A DNA stretch of 64,000 nt from Bacillus crepusculi. Its GTDB lineage: Bacteria > Bacillota > Bacilli > Bacillales > Bacillaceae. The notes below the pieces were generated by a model. That model made no database searches, was not told the origin of the DNA, and was given only the letters and a program-made list of their open reading frames with translations. The position numbers and the translations under genes are program-made. Every line of letters starts with the position of its first letter. Positions within the stretch are counted from its first letter, which is position 1. This document shows positions 30,214 to 39,655 of the stretch, in pieces. The stretch lies in NCBI RefSeq assembly GCF_014764715.1, contig NZ_JACXXE010000002.1, positions 496,001-560,000 on the forward strand, in the 5' to 3' direction.

Positions 30214-30433
30214 GACTTCGCCAAAAGCGAAGTCTCAGCGTGTAGACAAACCCTCGCATTCTTTGTCAGGTCTGCGCGCCGGTGCTCACGAATGTCCAAT
30301 TCGCTCCGCGCCGGTGCTCGTCCTTCCTAGACTTCAAAGGTTTTCATTCACGCTGAAAAGAAGACAAAGGGCTAAAATAAACAACATTTTAGCCCTTTGT
30401 CAATAATCTAAGACTTCGCCAAAAGCGAAGTCT
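30211..30433. repeat. Structured intergenic repeat bounded by 25-base direct repeats
   Basis: An exact 25-base direct repeat, itself a hairpin (AGACTTCGC-CAAAA-GCGAAGTCT), occurs at 30211-30235 and 30409-30433. Between them lie TCAGCGTG (30235) and its inverse CACGCTGA (30349), two direct copies of GCGCCGGTGCTC (30276, 30308), and a perfect 16-bp hairpin (30363-30378 with 30386-30401, loop 7). GC content of the middle is higher than the surroundings. It looks like a dispersed, structure-forming intergenic element inserted with duplication of the copA terminator. It fills most of the 373-base gap before the transporter gene. Confidence 0.75.
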
Positions 30434-30440
30434 TTTTTTT
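30411..30440 (+). terminator. Terminator after the copA unit
   Basis: AGACTTCGC-CAAAA-GCGAAGTCT followed by a run of eight or more T. The upstream duplicate (30213-30235) lacks the T tract. Confidence 0.88.
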
Positions 30441-30496
30441 ACAATTTTGTGGATAAACCCACCTTTTTAAACATTTTTCATAAAAAATTCATTTGT

Positions 30497-30522
30497 TTTT
30501 GTTCCTTTTTGTCGTTTTTTGT
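30497..30522 (+). promoter_or_regulatory. GlnL-type response-regulator binding repeats
   Basis: Three TTTTGT hexamers at 30497, 30507 and 30517 with 4-base gaps. B. subtilis GlnL is reported to bind TTTTGT-N4-TTTTGT upstream of glsA-glnT. Here a GlnL-like regulator is encoded three genes downstream (34758-35690), so this is the expected target. The remainder of this gap shows no clear -35/-10 pair. Confidence 0.7.
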
Positions 30523-30586
30523 AGGTTCATCGTTAAGATGCGATTAAGCAACAAAGAAAGCGTTATCAAAAAAAGGGGGTTCACGT

Positions 30587-31864
30587 ATGAAAAAGTTAGG
30601 GTTAGCTTCTCAAATACTCATTGCACTTGTTCTGGGTGTTATCGTAGGAGCGCTGTTTTATCAAAATGAAACCGTTATTAATGTGTTAACGCCGATTGGC
30701 GATATATTCATCCATTTAATTAAAATGATCGTTCTTCCAATTGTTATTGCTGCATTGATTGTAGCAGTAGCTGGTGTAGGCGATATGAAAACCATCGGAA
30801 GACTCGGTGGGAAAACGATTCTTTACTTCGAGATTGTCACAACGATTGCTTTAGCAGTTGGTCTGCTTGCAGCAAACGTCTTCCATCCTGGTACAGGAAT
30901 TGATATGAGCAACATGGAAAAAGGCGATATCTCTAAATATGAAGAGACATCTAAGGCTTCTTCCGAAAAAGCTAGTTTCTCTGAAACCATTGTGCACCTT
31001 GTGCCAACAAACGTTTTCCAATCCATTGCAGAAGGTGATCTATTACCAACCATCTTCTTTACAGTTTTATTCGGATTAGGAATTGCCGCAGTAGGAGACA
31101 AAGGAAAACCAGTGTTAGGGTTCTTTGAGGGCATACTCGAAGCCATGTTCTGGGTGACCAATAAAGTGATGAAGTTTGCACCATTTGGTGTATTCGCACT
31201 CATCAGTGTGACGGTGATCAAATTCGGGGTCGGAGCGCTTCTCCCGCTAGGTAAACTGGTACTTGTCGTTTACGGTACAATGGCATTCTTCGTTATTGTC
31301 GTACTTGGCATTATCGCAAAATTAGCTGGAACAAGCGTCTTTACACTATTTAGAGTGCTAAAAGAAGAAATCATTCTTGCATTCTCAACAGCAAGCTCAG
31401 AAGCTGTACTGCCTAGATTAATGGACAAAATGGAGAAATTCGGCTGCCCGAAAGCGATCACGTCGTTCGTTATCCCAACAGGCTACACCTTTAACCTAGA
31501 TGGAAGTGCCATCTATCAATCCATTGCCGCCATATTTGTTGCACAAATGTACGGCATGCCGCTTTCCATTTATGAGCAAATTACGTTACTATTCATCTTA
31601 ATGCTCACTTCAAAAGGAATGGCTGGTGTACCAGGTGCATCGATCGTTGTTGTCATCACAACACTTGGTGCAATGGGACTTCCACTTGAAGGACTTGCCT
31701 TCATCGTTGGGATCGACCGTATTCTTGATATGGTTCGTACAACAGTCAACGTATTTGGTAACTCACTTGCAGCCATTGTCATGTCTAAGTGGGAAAAAGT
31801 ATTTGATCAAGAGAAATCGAAAAAGTATATTGAGGAACTAAAGCAACAAACAAAAGCAGCGTAA
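30587..31864 (+). CDS. Glutamate/aspartate:cation symporter (DAACS family, GltT-like)
   Basis: 425 residues with about eight membrane segments and two re-entrant hairpins. The family serine-rich motif AFSTASSEAVLPRLMDKME and the substrate-binding GYTFNLDGS and MVRTTVNVFGNSLAAIV regions are present. The N-terminus resembles B. subtilis GltT more than DctP or GltP. Cotranscribed with aspartase (18-base gap), so aspartate is the probable substrate. A GGGGG site precedes the ATG. Likely controlled by the adjoining two-component system. Confidence 0.9.
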   Translation: MKKLGLASQILIALVLGVIVGALFYQNETVINVLTPIGDIFIHLIKMIVLPIVIAALIVAVAGVGDMKTIGRLGGKTILYFEIVTTIALAVGLLAANVFHPGTGIDMSNMEKGDISKYEETSKASSEKASFSETIVHLVPTNVFQSIAEGDLLPTIFFTVLFGLGIAAVGDKGKPVLGFFEGILEAMFWVTNKVMKFAPFGVFALISVTVIKFGVGALLPLGKLVLVVYGTMAFFVIVVLGIIAKLAGTSVFTLFRVLKEEIILAFSTASSEAVLPRLMDKMEKFGCPKAITSFVIPTGYTFNLDGSAIYQSIAAIFVAQMYGMPLSIYEQITLLFILMLTSKGMAGVPGASIVVVITTLGAMGLPLEGLAFIVGIDRILDMVRTTVNVFGNSLAAIVMSKWEKVFDQEKSKKYIEELKQQTKAA

Positions 31865-31881
31865 AAAGGAGATCTTTTCAA

Positions 31882-33327
31882 ATGACGAAGCTACAGGATA
31901 AGCAAGTTCGAATCGAACGAGACTTTCTAGGTGAAAAGGAAGTAGACACTCAAGCATATTACGGAATTCAAACATTACGTGCAGTGGAGAACTTTCCAAT
32001 TACAGGCTACCGTATTCATGAGGAACTCATCAAAGCATTAGGGATTGTCAAAAAGGCAGCCGCACTTGCAAATATGGATACACAGCGACTTTATGCTGGA
32101 CTTGGAGAAAAAATTGTTCAAGCCGCAGATGAGGTCATCGAAGGAAAATGGAACAACCAATTTATTGTCGATCCAATTCAAGGCGGGGCTGGCACTTCAA
32201 TGAATATGAATGCCAATGAAGTCATTGCAAACAGAGCGCTTGAATTACTAGGAAAGGAAAAAGGCGCTTATACTGAGCTTAGTCCAAATACGCATGTGAA
32301 CATGTCGCAGTCAACAAACGACGTTTTCCCAACAGCGATTCATATTTCGACATTGAATATGATTGAAAAGTTACTTTATACGATGGAAAACATGCATCAA
32401 GTCATGACTGAAAAAGCACAGGAATTTGATCACGTCATCAAAATGGGACGTACGCATCTGCAGGACGCTGTTCCAATCAGACTTGGTCAAGAGTTTAGTG
32501 CCTATGCAAAGGTTCTTGCTCGTGATATTAAACGCATCAAGCAGTCGAGACAGCATTTATATGAAGTCAATATGGGTGCAACAGCAGTCGGAACTGGACT
32601 AAATGCAGATCCTAAATACATTCGCCAGGTGGTCGGCTATCTAGCTGATATCAGTGGATTGCCATTAGTTGGAGCTGAAGACTTAGTTGATGCAACGCAA
32701 AACACGGATGCTTATACAGAAGTGTCAGCTGCCCTTAAAGTATGTATGATGAATATGTCTAAAATGGCGAACGATATTCGTTTAATGGCTTCAGGTCCAA
32801 GAGCAGGCTTTGGTGAGCTTCATTTGCAGCCGAGACAGCCAGGTTCTTCCATCATGCCTGGGAAAGTCAACCCAGTTATGCCGGAGGTGATGAACCAAGT
32901 GGCGTTCCAAGTCATCGGGAATGATCACACGATCTGCCTTGCATCAGAGGCTGGTCAGCTTGAGCTGAACGTGATGGAACCAGTCCTTGTGTTCAACCTG
33001 CTTCAATCTCTCAGCATTATGAAGAATGTATTTGAGTCCTTCGTAGACAACTGCTTGCGTGACCTAAAAGCAGATGAATCTAGATTAAAAGAATATGTAG
33101 AAAAGAGTGCTGGTGTCATGACGGCGGTCAATCCGCATATTGGTTATGAAGCTGCTGCACGAATTGCCAGAGAAGCGATTCTTACAGGCGTATCTGTACG
33201 TGAGCTTTGTCTGCAAAATGATGTGTTATCAGAGGAAGAGCTTGATATCATCTTAAATCCTTTTGAAATGACGAAACCAGGTATTGCTGGCGCATCACTT
33301 TTAGAAAAGGATCGTTTAGAAGATTAA
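31882..33327 (+). CDS. aspA: Aspartate ammonia-lyase (aspartase)
   Basis: 481 residues of the fumarase/aspartase superfamily. It converts aspartate to fumarate and ammonia. The signature loop GSSIMPGKVNPV with the catalytic Ser is near residue 325, with the conserved SQSTNDVFPTA and MGRTHLQDAVP segments upstream. The transporter next to it indicates aspartase and not fumarase. AAAAGGAGA precedes the ATG. B. subtilis aspartase (AnsB) is in an asparaginase operon; no asparaginase is seen here. Confidence 0.93.
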   Translation: MTKLQDKQVRIERDFLGEKEVDTQAYYGIQTLRAVENFPITGYRIHEELIKALGIVKKAAALANMDTQRLYAGLGEKIVQAADEVIEGKWNNQFIVDPIQGGAGTSMNMNANEVIANRALELLGKEKGAYTELSPNTHVNMSQSTNDVFPTAIHISTLNMIEKLLYTMENMHQVMTEKAQEFDHVIKMGRTHLQDAVPIRLGQEFSAYAKVLARDIKRIKQSRQHLYEVNMGATAVGTGLNADPKYIRQVVGYLADISGLPLVGAEDLVDATQNTDAYTEVSAALKVCMMNMSKMANDIRLMASGPRAGFGELHLQPRQPGSSIMPGKVNPVMPEVMNQVAFQVIGNDHTICLASEAGQLELNVMEPVLVFNLLQSLSIMKNVFESFVDNCLRDLKADESRLKEYVEKSAGVMTAVNPHIGYEAAARIAREAILTGVSVRELCLQNDVLSEEELDIILNPFEMTKPGIAGASLLEKDRLED

Positions 33328-33340
33328 GCGGCATCATGAG

Positions 33341-33377
33341 AAGCGCACACCGAAACTTTGTCGGTGTGCGCTTTTTC
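33341..33377 (+). terminator. Terminator after aspA
   Basis: A 13-bp stem AAGCGCACACCGA/TCGGTGTGCGCTT, 7-base loop and T tract. Confidence 0.92.
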
Positions 33378-33444
33378 ATGGACTGTTTGTTTTTCTCAAG
33401 CTCACATAGTATACTATCGTCAATTATTAGGGATGTGACTGCGT

Positions 33445-34761
33445 TTGAATCTACTGAAAAAATGGCTGAATACAGAGCCTTATTTAATTGTGATGCTCAT
33501 TGTACTGACACCGATTGGCGGAGAGCTGAAATTTTATCCGTTTGAGGACAGCTTCCGCGTCAGCTTTGGAACCGTTGTCTTTTTCTTTATCCTGCTTCAA
33601 ATGAAAAAGTTCCCGGCATGGGTAAGCGGCATTATTGCAGGGGGATCTGTTTTTGCGTTTCGTGTGCTGCTTGATACAGCAGTAACAGGCCATCTGCCGC
33701 TGGAAGAGGCGGTTTCATTAAGGTTTCCTTCCCTGCTTTATTATATCGTCTATGGTACACTTTTTTATTTATTACAGGTCAGACGTTTCCGCGATAGGCC
33801 TTGGCTGATTGGAGCGACAGGCATCATCATGGAACTGTGTGCGAGCATTGTTGAGATGGTTGCGCTTCGGGGGACCATTGATGAAATTTTAACCATTCGG
33901 ACGCTATTTCAGCTATTTGTTTTGGCGATTTTCAGAAGCTTTTTCGTATTGGCTTGTTATACAATGATTCGGCTGTACGAAGAGCAGGCGAGAGAGCGTC
34001 AGATGAAAAAGGAAAAGGAACATCTGCTCATGCTGCTGTCAAATCTCTACACGGAATCTACATACTTTCATAAGACACTTGCACATGCTGAGCACATTAC
34101 AGCGACATCCTATCAATTGTATCAATCCCTTCACCACGCAAAGGATGCAGAAACATTAGATTTGAAAAAGCTCGGAAAAACAGCCCTGCAAATTGCAGGA
34201 GAGGTGCATGAAATCAAAAAGGATAACCAGCGGATTTTTTCTGCTCTATCAAAGCTGATTCATGAGGAAAATTTTCAGGATTATGCCAGTCCTGCCCATA
34301 TCGCTGGGCTTGTGATTCGCATCCATGAAAATTATGCAGAATCACTTAAAAAAAACATTGTCTTTCATTATGATGAAGATGGGCAGCATCCCGCCTATCA
34401 TGTGTATACCATTCTATCTTTGTTAAATAACATTGTATCCAATGCCGTTGAAGCCATTCCAGTTAATGGAGATGTGTCACTATTCATTTCGCGGGAAGGG
34501 AAAGATGTCATCTTTCAAATTAGTGACAACGGGCCTGGCATTAAAGAGCGCAATCATCATGTCATTTTTAAACCAGGTTTCACTTTAAAATACGACCAGG
34601 CTGGGAATCCATCAAGCGGCATTGGTCTTTCCTATGTGAAGGACACAGCGGAGAAGCTTGGCGGAAATGTTGAGATGAAGAGTGTTCCAAATCAACAAAC
34701 GATGTTTACATTAACGATACCAGTTGATCAAGTCAGTCGAAAAGAGGGGATTGGGAGATGA
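33445..34761 (+). CDS. Sensor histidine kinase, GlnK (YcbA)-like
   Basis: 438 residues from TTG 33445. About five or six membrane segments lie in residues 15-175, followed by a linker, a dimerisation region with HEIKKDNQRI (His255) as the likely phospho-site, and an ATPase domain with LLNNIVSNAVEAI, DNGPGI and GIGLSYVKD. It overlaps the response-regulator gene by 4 bases. The best family match is the glutamine-responsive GlnK of B. subtilis; here the neighbouring transporter and aspartase suggest aspartate or glutamate as the stimulus. Confidence 0.85.
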   Translation: MNLLKKWLNTEPYLIVMLIVLTPIGGELKFYPFEDSFRVSFGTVVFFFILLQMKKFPAWVSGIIAGGSVFAFRVLLDTAVTGHLPLEEAVSLRFPSLLYYIVYGTLFYLLQVRRFRDRPWLIGATGIIMELCASIVEMVALRGTIDEILTIRTLFQLFVLAIFRSFFVLACYTMIRLYEEQARERQMKKEKEHLLMLLSNLYTESTYFHKTLAHAEHITATSYQLYQSLHHAKDAETLDLKKLGKTALQIAGEVHEIKKDNQRIFSALSKLIHEENFQDYASPAHIAGLVIRIHENYAESLKKNIVFHYDEDGQHPAYHVYTILSLLNNIVSNAVEAIPVNGDVSLFISREGKDVIFQISDNGPGIKERNHHVIFKPGFTLKYDQAGNPSSGIGLSYVKDTAEKLGGNVEMKSVPNQQTMFTLTIPVDQVSRKEGIGR

Positions 34762-35690
34762 GATTTTTTATTGTCGATGATGATGAAGCTGTTCGTTCTT
34801 CACTGGCTCAGCTCATTGAAGATGAAGAGCTTGGCATTGTGGCTGGGGAAGCAGAGGATGGCGCGGAATTAACAGCCAGCTACTTAAACGATTTACATAT
34901 TGATATCTTATGTATTGACCTTCTGATGCCGGAAAGAGATGGTCTTGAAACGATTCGAGCCATTAAGGATGAATTTCATGGGAAATACTTAATGCTGTCA
35001 CAGGTAGAAACAAAGGAATTAATCGGACAGGCCTATACGCTTGGCGTCGAGTATTATGTGACAAAGCCGATCAATCGTGTAGAGGTATTAAGTGTGCTCC
35101 ACCTTATGATTGAACGTCTTCATTTAGAGCATTCAATTGAAAATATTCAGCATTCGCTCAAATCGGTGATGCAGTTCCAGCAGCGAGGCCAGACGAAAAC
35201 GAAGCAGCGGGGGAAAAGTCTTGCTGAGGCAGGTCAATTTTTACTGGCGGAGCTTGGAATTGTCGGTGAGAAGGGGTCTAAAGATTTATTAGATATGATT
35301 CTCTTTACAGATCAGCATCTAGCGATACATGCTGATCAGCACGATTCCTTTCCATCTTTAAAGGTTATTTTCACTGGAATCACGGAGGATAAATTAAATG
35401 AGCCTTACACATCAGCAGACATCGCAAGAGAAGCGAAGGCAGCGGAACAGCGGGTAAGGCGTGCGATCAACCAATCATTGAAACACATTGCATCGCTCGG
35501 GTTAACAGATTATTCCCATCCAACCTTTGAAAACTATGCATCTAAATTTTTCGATTTCACCATTGTGCGAAAGAAAATGAGTGAATTGACAAAAGAGTCA
35601 AGCGGAAGAGAGGAGCATACCCGCATCAATGTGAAGAAATTTGTGCAGGTGCTCTACTACGAAGCAAAACGTATTTTTATGGAAGATTAA
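34758..35690 (+). CDS. Response regulator, GlnL (YcbB)-like
   Basis: 310 residues. A receiver domain (1-120) with VDDDE at the N-terminus, phospho-acceptor Asp54 in LCIDLLMPERDG and Lys in YYVTKPIN. The C-terminal half is the YcbB-type DNA-binding domain, containing YTSADIAREAKAAEQRVRRAINQSLKHI. Translationally coupled to the kinase. Its probable target is the TTTTGT repeat at 30497-30522. Confidence 0.88.
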   Translation: MRFFIVDDDEAVRSSLAQLIEDEELGIVAGEAEDGAELTASYLNDLHIDILCIDLLMPERDGLETIRAIKDEFHGKYLMLSQVETKELIGQAYTLGVEYYVTKPINRVEVLSVLHLMIERLHLEHSIENIQHSLKSVMQFQQRGQTKTKQRGKSLAEAGQFLLAELGIVGEKGSKDLLDMILFTDQHLAIHADQHDSFPSLKVIFTGITEDKLNEPYTSADIAREAKAAEQRVRRAINQSLKHIASLGLTDYSHPTFENYASKFFDFTIVRKKMSELTKESSGREEHTRINVKKFVQVLYYEAKRIFMED

Positions 35691-35730
35691 AAAAGACATG
35701 CTCTCCAATTAGGGAGACATGTCTTTTTTT
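35691..35730. terminator. Convergent terminator between the response regulator and TetR gene
   Basis: AAAAGACATG/CATGTCTTTT stem with an inner CTCTCC/GGGAG region, flanked by A and T runs. It overlaps the end of the TetR gene. Confidence 0.8.
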
Positions 35731-36314
35731 GTGATGGATTGCAGGTGCATCTGCAGGACGGAGCGGATGAGCTGAGGCGGTAGGCGATGAGGCTGCAAGA
35801 TGCCATTTAGCGCGAGCCCATTGATGACCGCATAAAGCCGCTCAGTTTCTAGTGAAGGATCGATATGATCTAGCAGAAGCCCATCCTCTTTCAATTTCAT
35901 TAAACAAAATTGAACCGTTTGGAAAAGCTCGTCATACATTTCTGCATTGAGCTGCTGTAAATCGGGTTCAGTCAGCGATTTGACCGTAAAAGCCTGCCAC
36001 ACCTCCATTTCAAATCTTCGTTCTTCATCAAGTGGAAGGACCTGCTCCAATAAAGTAAGGACATTTTCTTTAGTTGAACCGTTTAATGAAAGTTCTGTCA
36101 TTCGCTCCTTCACTCTTTCCTGAATCAGATTCATAGAGAACAGAAATAACTCCTGCTGTGTGGAAAAGTAATGACGCATAGAGCCGGCAGAAATCCCAGC
36201 TTCAACCGCTATTTTCCGTACAGACGCATTCTCTAATCCCTCTTGTTTAATGACTCTCATCGCAGCTTGAGCGACCTTTTGTTTTTGTTTTTGGTGATCG
36301 ACGATTTTTGGCAT
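35709..36314 (-). CDS. TetR-family transcriptional regulator
   Basis: 201 residues. The N-terminal helix-turn-helix is ASVRKIAVEAGISAGSMRHYFSTQQELF (about residues 30-57), and the C-terminal half is a ligand-binding helical domain similar to the PksA/BetI group (TetR_C_6). It is divergent from the membrane-protein gene at 36403, with two similar palindromes in between, so it most likely represses that gene and itself. The ligand is unknown. Confidence 0.88.
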   Translation of the reverse strand: MPKIVDHQKQKQKVAQAAMRVIKQEGLENASVRKIAVEAGISAGSMRHYFSTQQELFLFSMNLIQERVKERMTELSLNGSTKENVLTLLEQVLPLDEERRFEMEVWQAFTVKSLTEPDLQQLNAEMYDELFQTVQFCLMKLKEDGLLLDHIDPSLETERLYAVINGLALNGILQPHRLPPQLIRSVLQMHLQSITKKDMSP

Positions 36315-36342
36315 ACATTGATTTTAGCATAGCTATTGTTTT

Positions 36343-36387
36343 TTTAATACGACTGTGTTAAGTTTTATTTAATACAATTGTGCTAAA
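36343..36387. promoter_or_regulatory. Paired operators for the divergent TetR regulator
   Basis: Two 20-base imperfect palindromes starting TTTAATAC at 36343 and 36368 (25-base period), the second being TTTAATACAATTGTGCTAAA. A partial third copy (TTTTAGCATAGC) lies at 36322, next to the TetR start. Confidence 0.6.
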
Positions 36388-36402
36388 AAGGGTGTGGGAA
36401 TA

Positions 36403-36951
36403 TTGATCGGGTTATTGATTGTGGCTTGTGAAATTGGCTTTTGGCTGTTTATTCTAATGGGTTTAACGCTGCGTTATGTGTTTAGACAGAAAAAGTGGGG
36501 AGCATTCTTCCTGATCTGTACGCCGATTTTGGATGTAGTCCTTCTTGCGGCTACTTATATGGATTTAAGGCAAGGGGCGGTGGCGAGTGTCATCCATGGA
36601 CTTGCGGCTGTTTATATTGGTGTGAGTCTCGCCTTTGGGCATCAAATGGTGAAATGGGCAGATGCTCGCTTCGCTTATCGATTTGCAGGAGGACCGAAGC
36701 CAAAGGGAAAACCAAAGTATGGGAAAGAGCGGTCTGTGTATGAAATGGTTGGCTGGGCGAGGCATTTCGTCTCTTATGTCATCGGAGCTGGTTTACTAGT
36801 GGGGCTCACCTATCTCATCCAAGCACCAGAACGAACAGAATCACTGATGCAGCTCGCCGGTGTGTGGGGGATGGTTTTAGCTATTGATTTTGTCATTAGC
36901 ATCAGCTATGTGATTTGGCCGAAAAAACATCCGCAAAATATAGCAGGCTAA
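36403..36951 (+). CDS. Multi-pass membrane protein of unknown function
   Basis: 182 residues from TTG 36403; AAGGGTGTGGG is 7-9 bases upstream, and a GTG at 36394 lies too close to it. Five hydrophobic segments with a cytoplasmic KPKGKPKYGKERS loop are visible. It resembles small Bacillus membrane proteins that lack assigned function. Divergent from, and probably repressed by, the TetR gene, a set-up common for drug- or lipid-responsive proteins. Confidence 0.7.
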   Translation: MIGLLIVACEIGFWLFILMGLTLRYVFRQKKWGAFFLICTPILDVVLLAATYMDLRQGAVASVIHGLAAVYIGVSLAFGHQMVKWADARFAYRFAGGPKPKGKPKYGKERSVYEMVGWARHFVSYVIGAGLLVGLTYLIQAPERTESLMQLAGVWGMVLAIDFVISISYVIWPKKHPQNIAG

Positions 36952-36952
36952 C

Positions 36953-36987
36953 AGAAAAGACAGGCGCTCACTCCGCCTGTCTTTTCT
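36953..36987. terminator. Bidirectional terminator
   Basis: A perfect 14-bp stem AGAAAAGACAGGCG/CGCCTGTCTTTTCT, 7-base loop, between converging genes. Confidence 0.88.
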
Positions 36988-37925
36988 TATGATGACAATC
37001 CCTTGTAAATGGTGTCAATATTCCACTTCATCATTTGATAGTAGCTGTCTCCATCTTCACCTTTCTTTCCAATGGAGTCAGTGAATACTTTTCCTTTAAT
37101 CGGAACCCCAGTTTCTTCAGAAAGGCTTTCAAGGCTGCGTTTATCTACACTTGTTTCAAGGAAGAGAGCAGGCACTTGATGATCTTTAACAAAATGAATG
37201 ATACGCTTCATTTGCCCAGGTGTTCCTTCGCTTTCTGTATTGATCTCCCAAATGTAGCCCGCTTTCAGTCCATACGCATCTGCAAAATACTTGAATGCCC
37301 CCTCACTTGTGACAAGGAGCTTTTTGTCCTTTGGAAGCTGATCAAACTTGTCTTTTGCCTCATCATGAAGAGCTTGAAGCTTCTTGATGTAGGCGGCTGC
37401 ATTTTTTTCGTAATCTTCTTTATGCTCGGGGTCTGCTTCAATGAGCGCATCTCGGGCATTTTGGGCATAAAGAATCCCATTTTCGACATTCAGCCATGCG
37501 TGGGGGTCCTGCTGGCTTTCCAGCCCTTTAGACGATAAATGTTTCACTTTCACACCCTTGCTCAGCTCAGCTACCGGTGCCTTATCTCCATCCTTGCCGC
37601 TTGATTCAAGTAGCTTTTGAAACCAGCCGTTCCCTGTTTCAAGATTTAAACCATTATATAGAACAAGGTCTGCATCCGTCGTGTGCTGAACATCCTTTGG
37701 CAGTGGGTCAAATTCATGTGGGTCTGTACCAATAGGAACAATGCTGTGAATAGAGACATGCTGCCTGCCTATTTCCTTCACAATGTCATAAAGAATGGAA
37801 TAGGTCGTGACAACTTTCAATTTGCCATCCTCTTTGCCTGAATGATTTTGCTTAGTAGAACAGCCTGCGATCACCATAAGGGCAATGAATACTGCGGTCA
37901 AACGGATTGCAAATACCTTCTTCAT
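36987..37925 (-). CDS. mntA: Manganese-type ABC importer, solute-binding lipoprotein
   Basis: 312 residues, cluster A-I metal-binding protein. The lipobox is VIAGC (Cys22). Metal ligands are expected at the His in GTDPHEFDP, the His in DPHAWLN, and acidic residues further on (INTESEG, VFTDSIG). It lacks the His-rich loop of zinc-specific ZnuA, which favours manganese. AAAGGAGG lies 7 bases before the ATG. Last gene of the three-gene operon; B. subtilis has it first, in mntABCD. Confidence 0.88.
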   Translation of the reverse strand: MKKVFAIRLTAVFIALMVIAGCSTKQNHSGKEDGKLKVVTTYSILYDIVKEIGRQHVSIHSIVPIGTDPHEFDPLPKDVQHTTDADLVLYNGLNLETGNGWFQKLLESSGKDGDKAPVAELSKGVKVKHLSSKGLESQQDPHAWLNVENGILYAQNARDALIEADPEHKEDYEKNAAAYIKKLQALHDEAKDKFDQLPKDKKLLVTSEGAFKYFADAYGLKAGYIWEINTESEGTPGQMKRIIHFVKDHQVPALFLETSVDKRSLESLSEETGVPIKGKVFTDSIGKKGEDGDSYYQMMKWNIDTIYKGLSS

Positions 37926-37938
37926 ATAGGTCCTCCTT

Positions 37939-38811
37939 TTACATCGACGCTTCCTTTTTTAACTGCGTTCGTTTTCGTTTTGATTTTAATGATCTCCATA
38001 AAATGCCTTGCTTTGGTGAAAAGATAAAGGCACTGCCGAATAAAATGGTCGCAACCAGCACGATGGAAGCACCAGACGACAAGTTATACGTAAAACTTAG
38101 CCCAAGTCCCACGATGGCAGAAACAGCACCGAAAAAAGCAGATAAATAAATCATGATCCATAGCCGGTCTGTCAAGAGATAAGCGGTAGCAGCCGGTGTG
38201 ATTAGCATGGCCACGACAAGAATAATCCCTACGGTTTGCAGCGACGCAACGGTCACAAGGGTCAATAAGGTCATGAGAAAATAATGGATCATTCGATTGG
38301 GTAAACCGTAAACAGAAGAAATGACCGGATCAAATGAACTAATGAGCAGTTCTTTATAGAACACGATGACGGCCAGTAAAATAAAAATGCCGATTCCAAG
38401 CGTAATCCACATATCAGATGAACGAACAGCTAGTACGTTTCCAAACAAGATATGATATAAATCACTGGAACTTTTCAAAAATGTAATTAAAATGATCCCG
38501 ATTGAAAAAAAGGCGGTGAAGACAATGCCAATGGCAGAGTCATTTTTAATGCGGCTGTTTTGACTCACGTATCCGATGCCTATCGCTGTTAGCACACCCG
38601 TTAAGACGGCCCCGAAGAAAAAGTTAATCCCTAGCATATAAGAGATGGCAACACCAGGCAGCACGGCGTGTGAAATAGCATCTCCCATTAGAGCCATGCC
38701 GCGTAAAATGATAAAGCAGCCGATGACGCCGCAAATGATGCCTACCATGACGGATGTAAATAACGCTTTTTGTAAAAACGCATACTCAAAGAGTCCGGTT
38801 AAGAATTCCAT
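37939..38811 (-). CDS. Manganese-type ABC importer, permease
   Basis: 290 residues, ABC-3 family, about eight hydrophobic segments including the conserved [19 protein letters not shown] motif near residue 45. Starts inside the ATPase stop (TAATG). B. subtilis mntCD encodes two such permeases; here there is one, presumably acting as a homodimer, as in staphylococcal MntABC. Confidence 0.9.
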   Translation of the reverse strand: MEFLTGLFEYAFLQKALFTSVMVGIICGVIGCFIILRGMALMGDAISHAVLPGVAISYMLGINFFFGAVLTGVLTAIGIGYVSQNSRIKNDSAIGIVFTAFFSIGIILITFLKSSSDLYHILFGNVLAVRSSDMWITLGIGIFILLAVIVFYKELLISSFDPVISSVYGLPNRMIHYFLMTLLTLVTVASLQTVGIILVVAMLITPAATAYLLTDRLWIMIYLSAFFGAVSAIVGLGLSFTYNLSSGASIVLVATILFGSAFIFSPKQGILWRSLKSKRKRTQLKKEASM

Positions 38812-39554
38812 TACACGTCTCCTCCTGCTGTTTTTAAGAATGGTAGCTGCGTTTCATACGCCTTTAGCATCACCTCTGGACGCAGGATGTCGTGTACAGG
38901 TCCTGCTTTGATCAGTTTTTTATTTAAAAGAACGAGGTGGCTGAAGTAATCATCAGCTTTACTTAAATCGTGGTGGACGACTAGAATGGTTTTCCCTTCA
39001 TCTCGTAATTCCTTCAAAATGCGAATCATCGTTTCTTCACTTGCCATATCAATTCCGACAAATGGTTCATCTAAACAAAAGAGCTGTGCGTTTTGCGCAA
39101 GTGCTCTTGCAAGAAAGACACGCTGCTGCTGGCCGCCGGATAATTCACCGATCTGTCTTTTGGCAAAGTCCTGCATCCCGACCTTTTCTAAGCAATGGTA
39201 TGCATAGGCCCGGTCTTCTTTTTTCGGTCGTTTCATTAGGCCGAGCTTCGGATATGTTCCCAGTAGAACGGTATCCAGCACATGAATAGGAAATGTCCAG
39301 TCTAGGTCATTTCTCTGCGGTACGTAGGCAATCTGTTTTCTGACTTGTTTAAAGGGCTGTTCAAAAAAGTGAATATCCCCTTGATCTTTTTCAATTAAAT
39401 CCAAACATGCCTTGAGTAAAGTCGATTTACCGGCACCATTTGGACCAATGATTCCTGTCATCGTCCCTTTCTGTATGGAAAGAGAGATGTTCTCTAATGC
39501 ATCCTGTCCGTGATATGAGACATGAAGACGGTCGATTGTTAAAGCATTTGACAT
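38811..39554 (-). CDS. mntB: Manganese-type ABC importer, ATPase
   Basis: 247 residues. Walker A GPNGAGKST, signature LSGGQQQR, Walker B LFCLDEPFVGID and H-loop HHD are intact. First gene of the operon, with an MntR-like palindrome about 100 bases upstream of its start. It energises metal uptake through the permease gene that overlaps it by one base. Confidence 0.9.
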   Translation of the reverse strand: MSNALTIDRLHVSYHGQDALENISLSIQKGTMTGIIGPNGAGKSTLLKACLDLIEKDQGDIHFFEQPFKQVRKQIAYVPQRNDLDWTFPIHVLDTVLLGTYPKLGLMKRPKKEDRAYAYHCLEKVGMQDFAKRQIGELSGGQQQRVFLARALAQNAQLFCLDEPFVGIDMASEETMIRILKELRDEGKTILVVHHDLSKADDYFSHLVLLNKKLIKAGPVHDILRPEVMLKAYETQLPFLKTAGGDV

Positions 39555-39655
39555 CTCTTGCGGCCCCTTTCAATCATCATTGCGTTTCCTAAAGATATAT
39601 GCATAAACTAAATAATTTTGACTAAAGGATGAAATGATTCGCTAATGCCATTTTG

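Noticed and set aside
30125..30406. A 93-codon plus-strand frame through the intergenic repeat
   Set aside because: It runs across hairpins and overlaps the 44-codon gene in another frame; it has no ribosome-binding site, and the DNA looks like a structured repeat.
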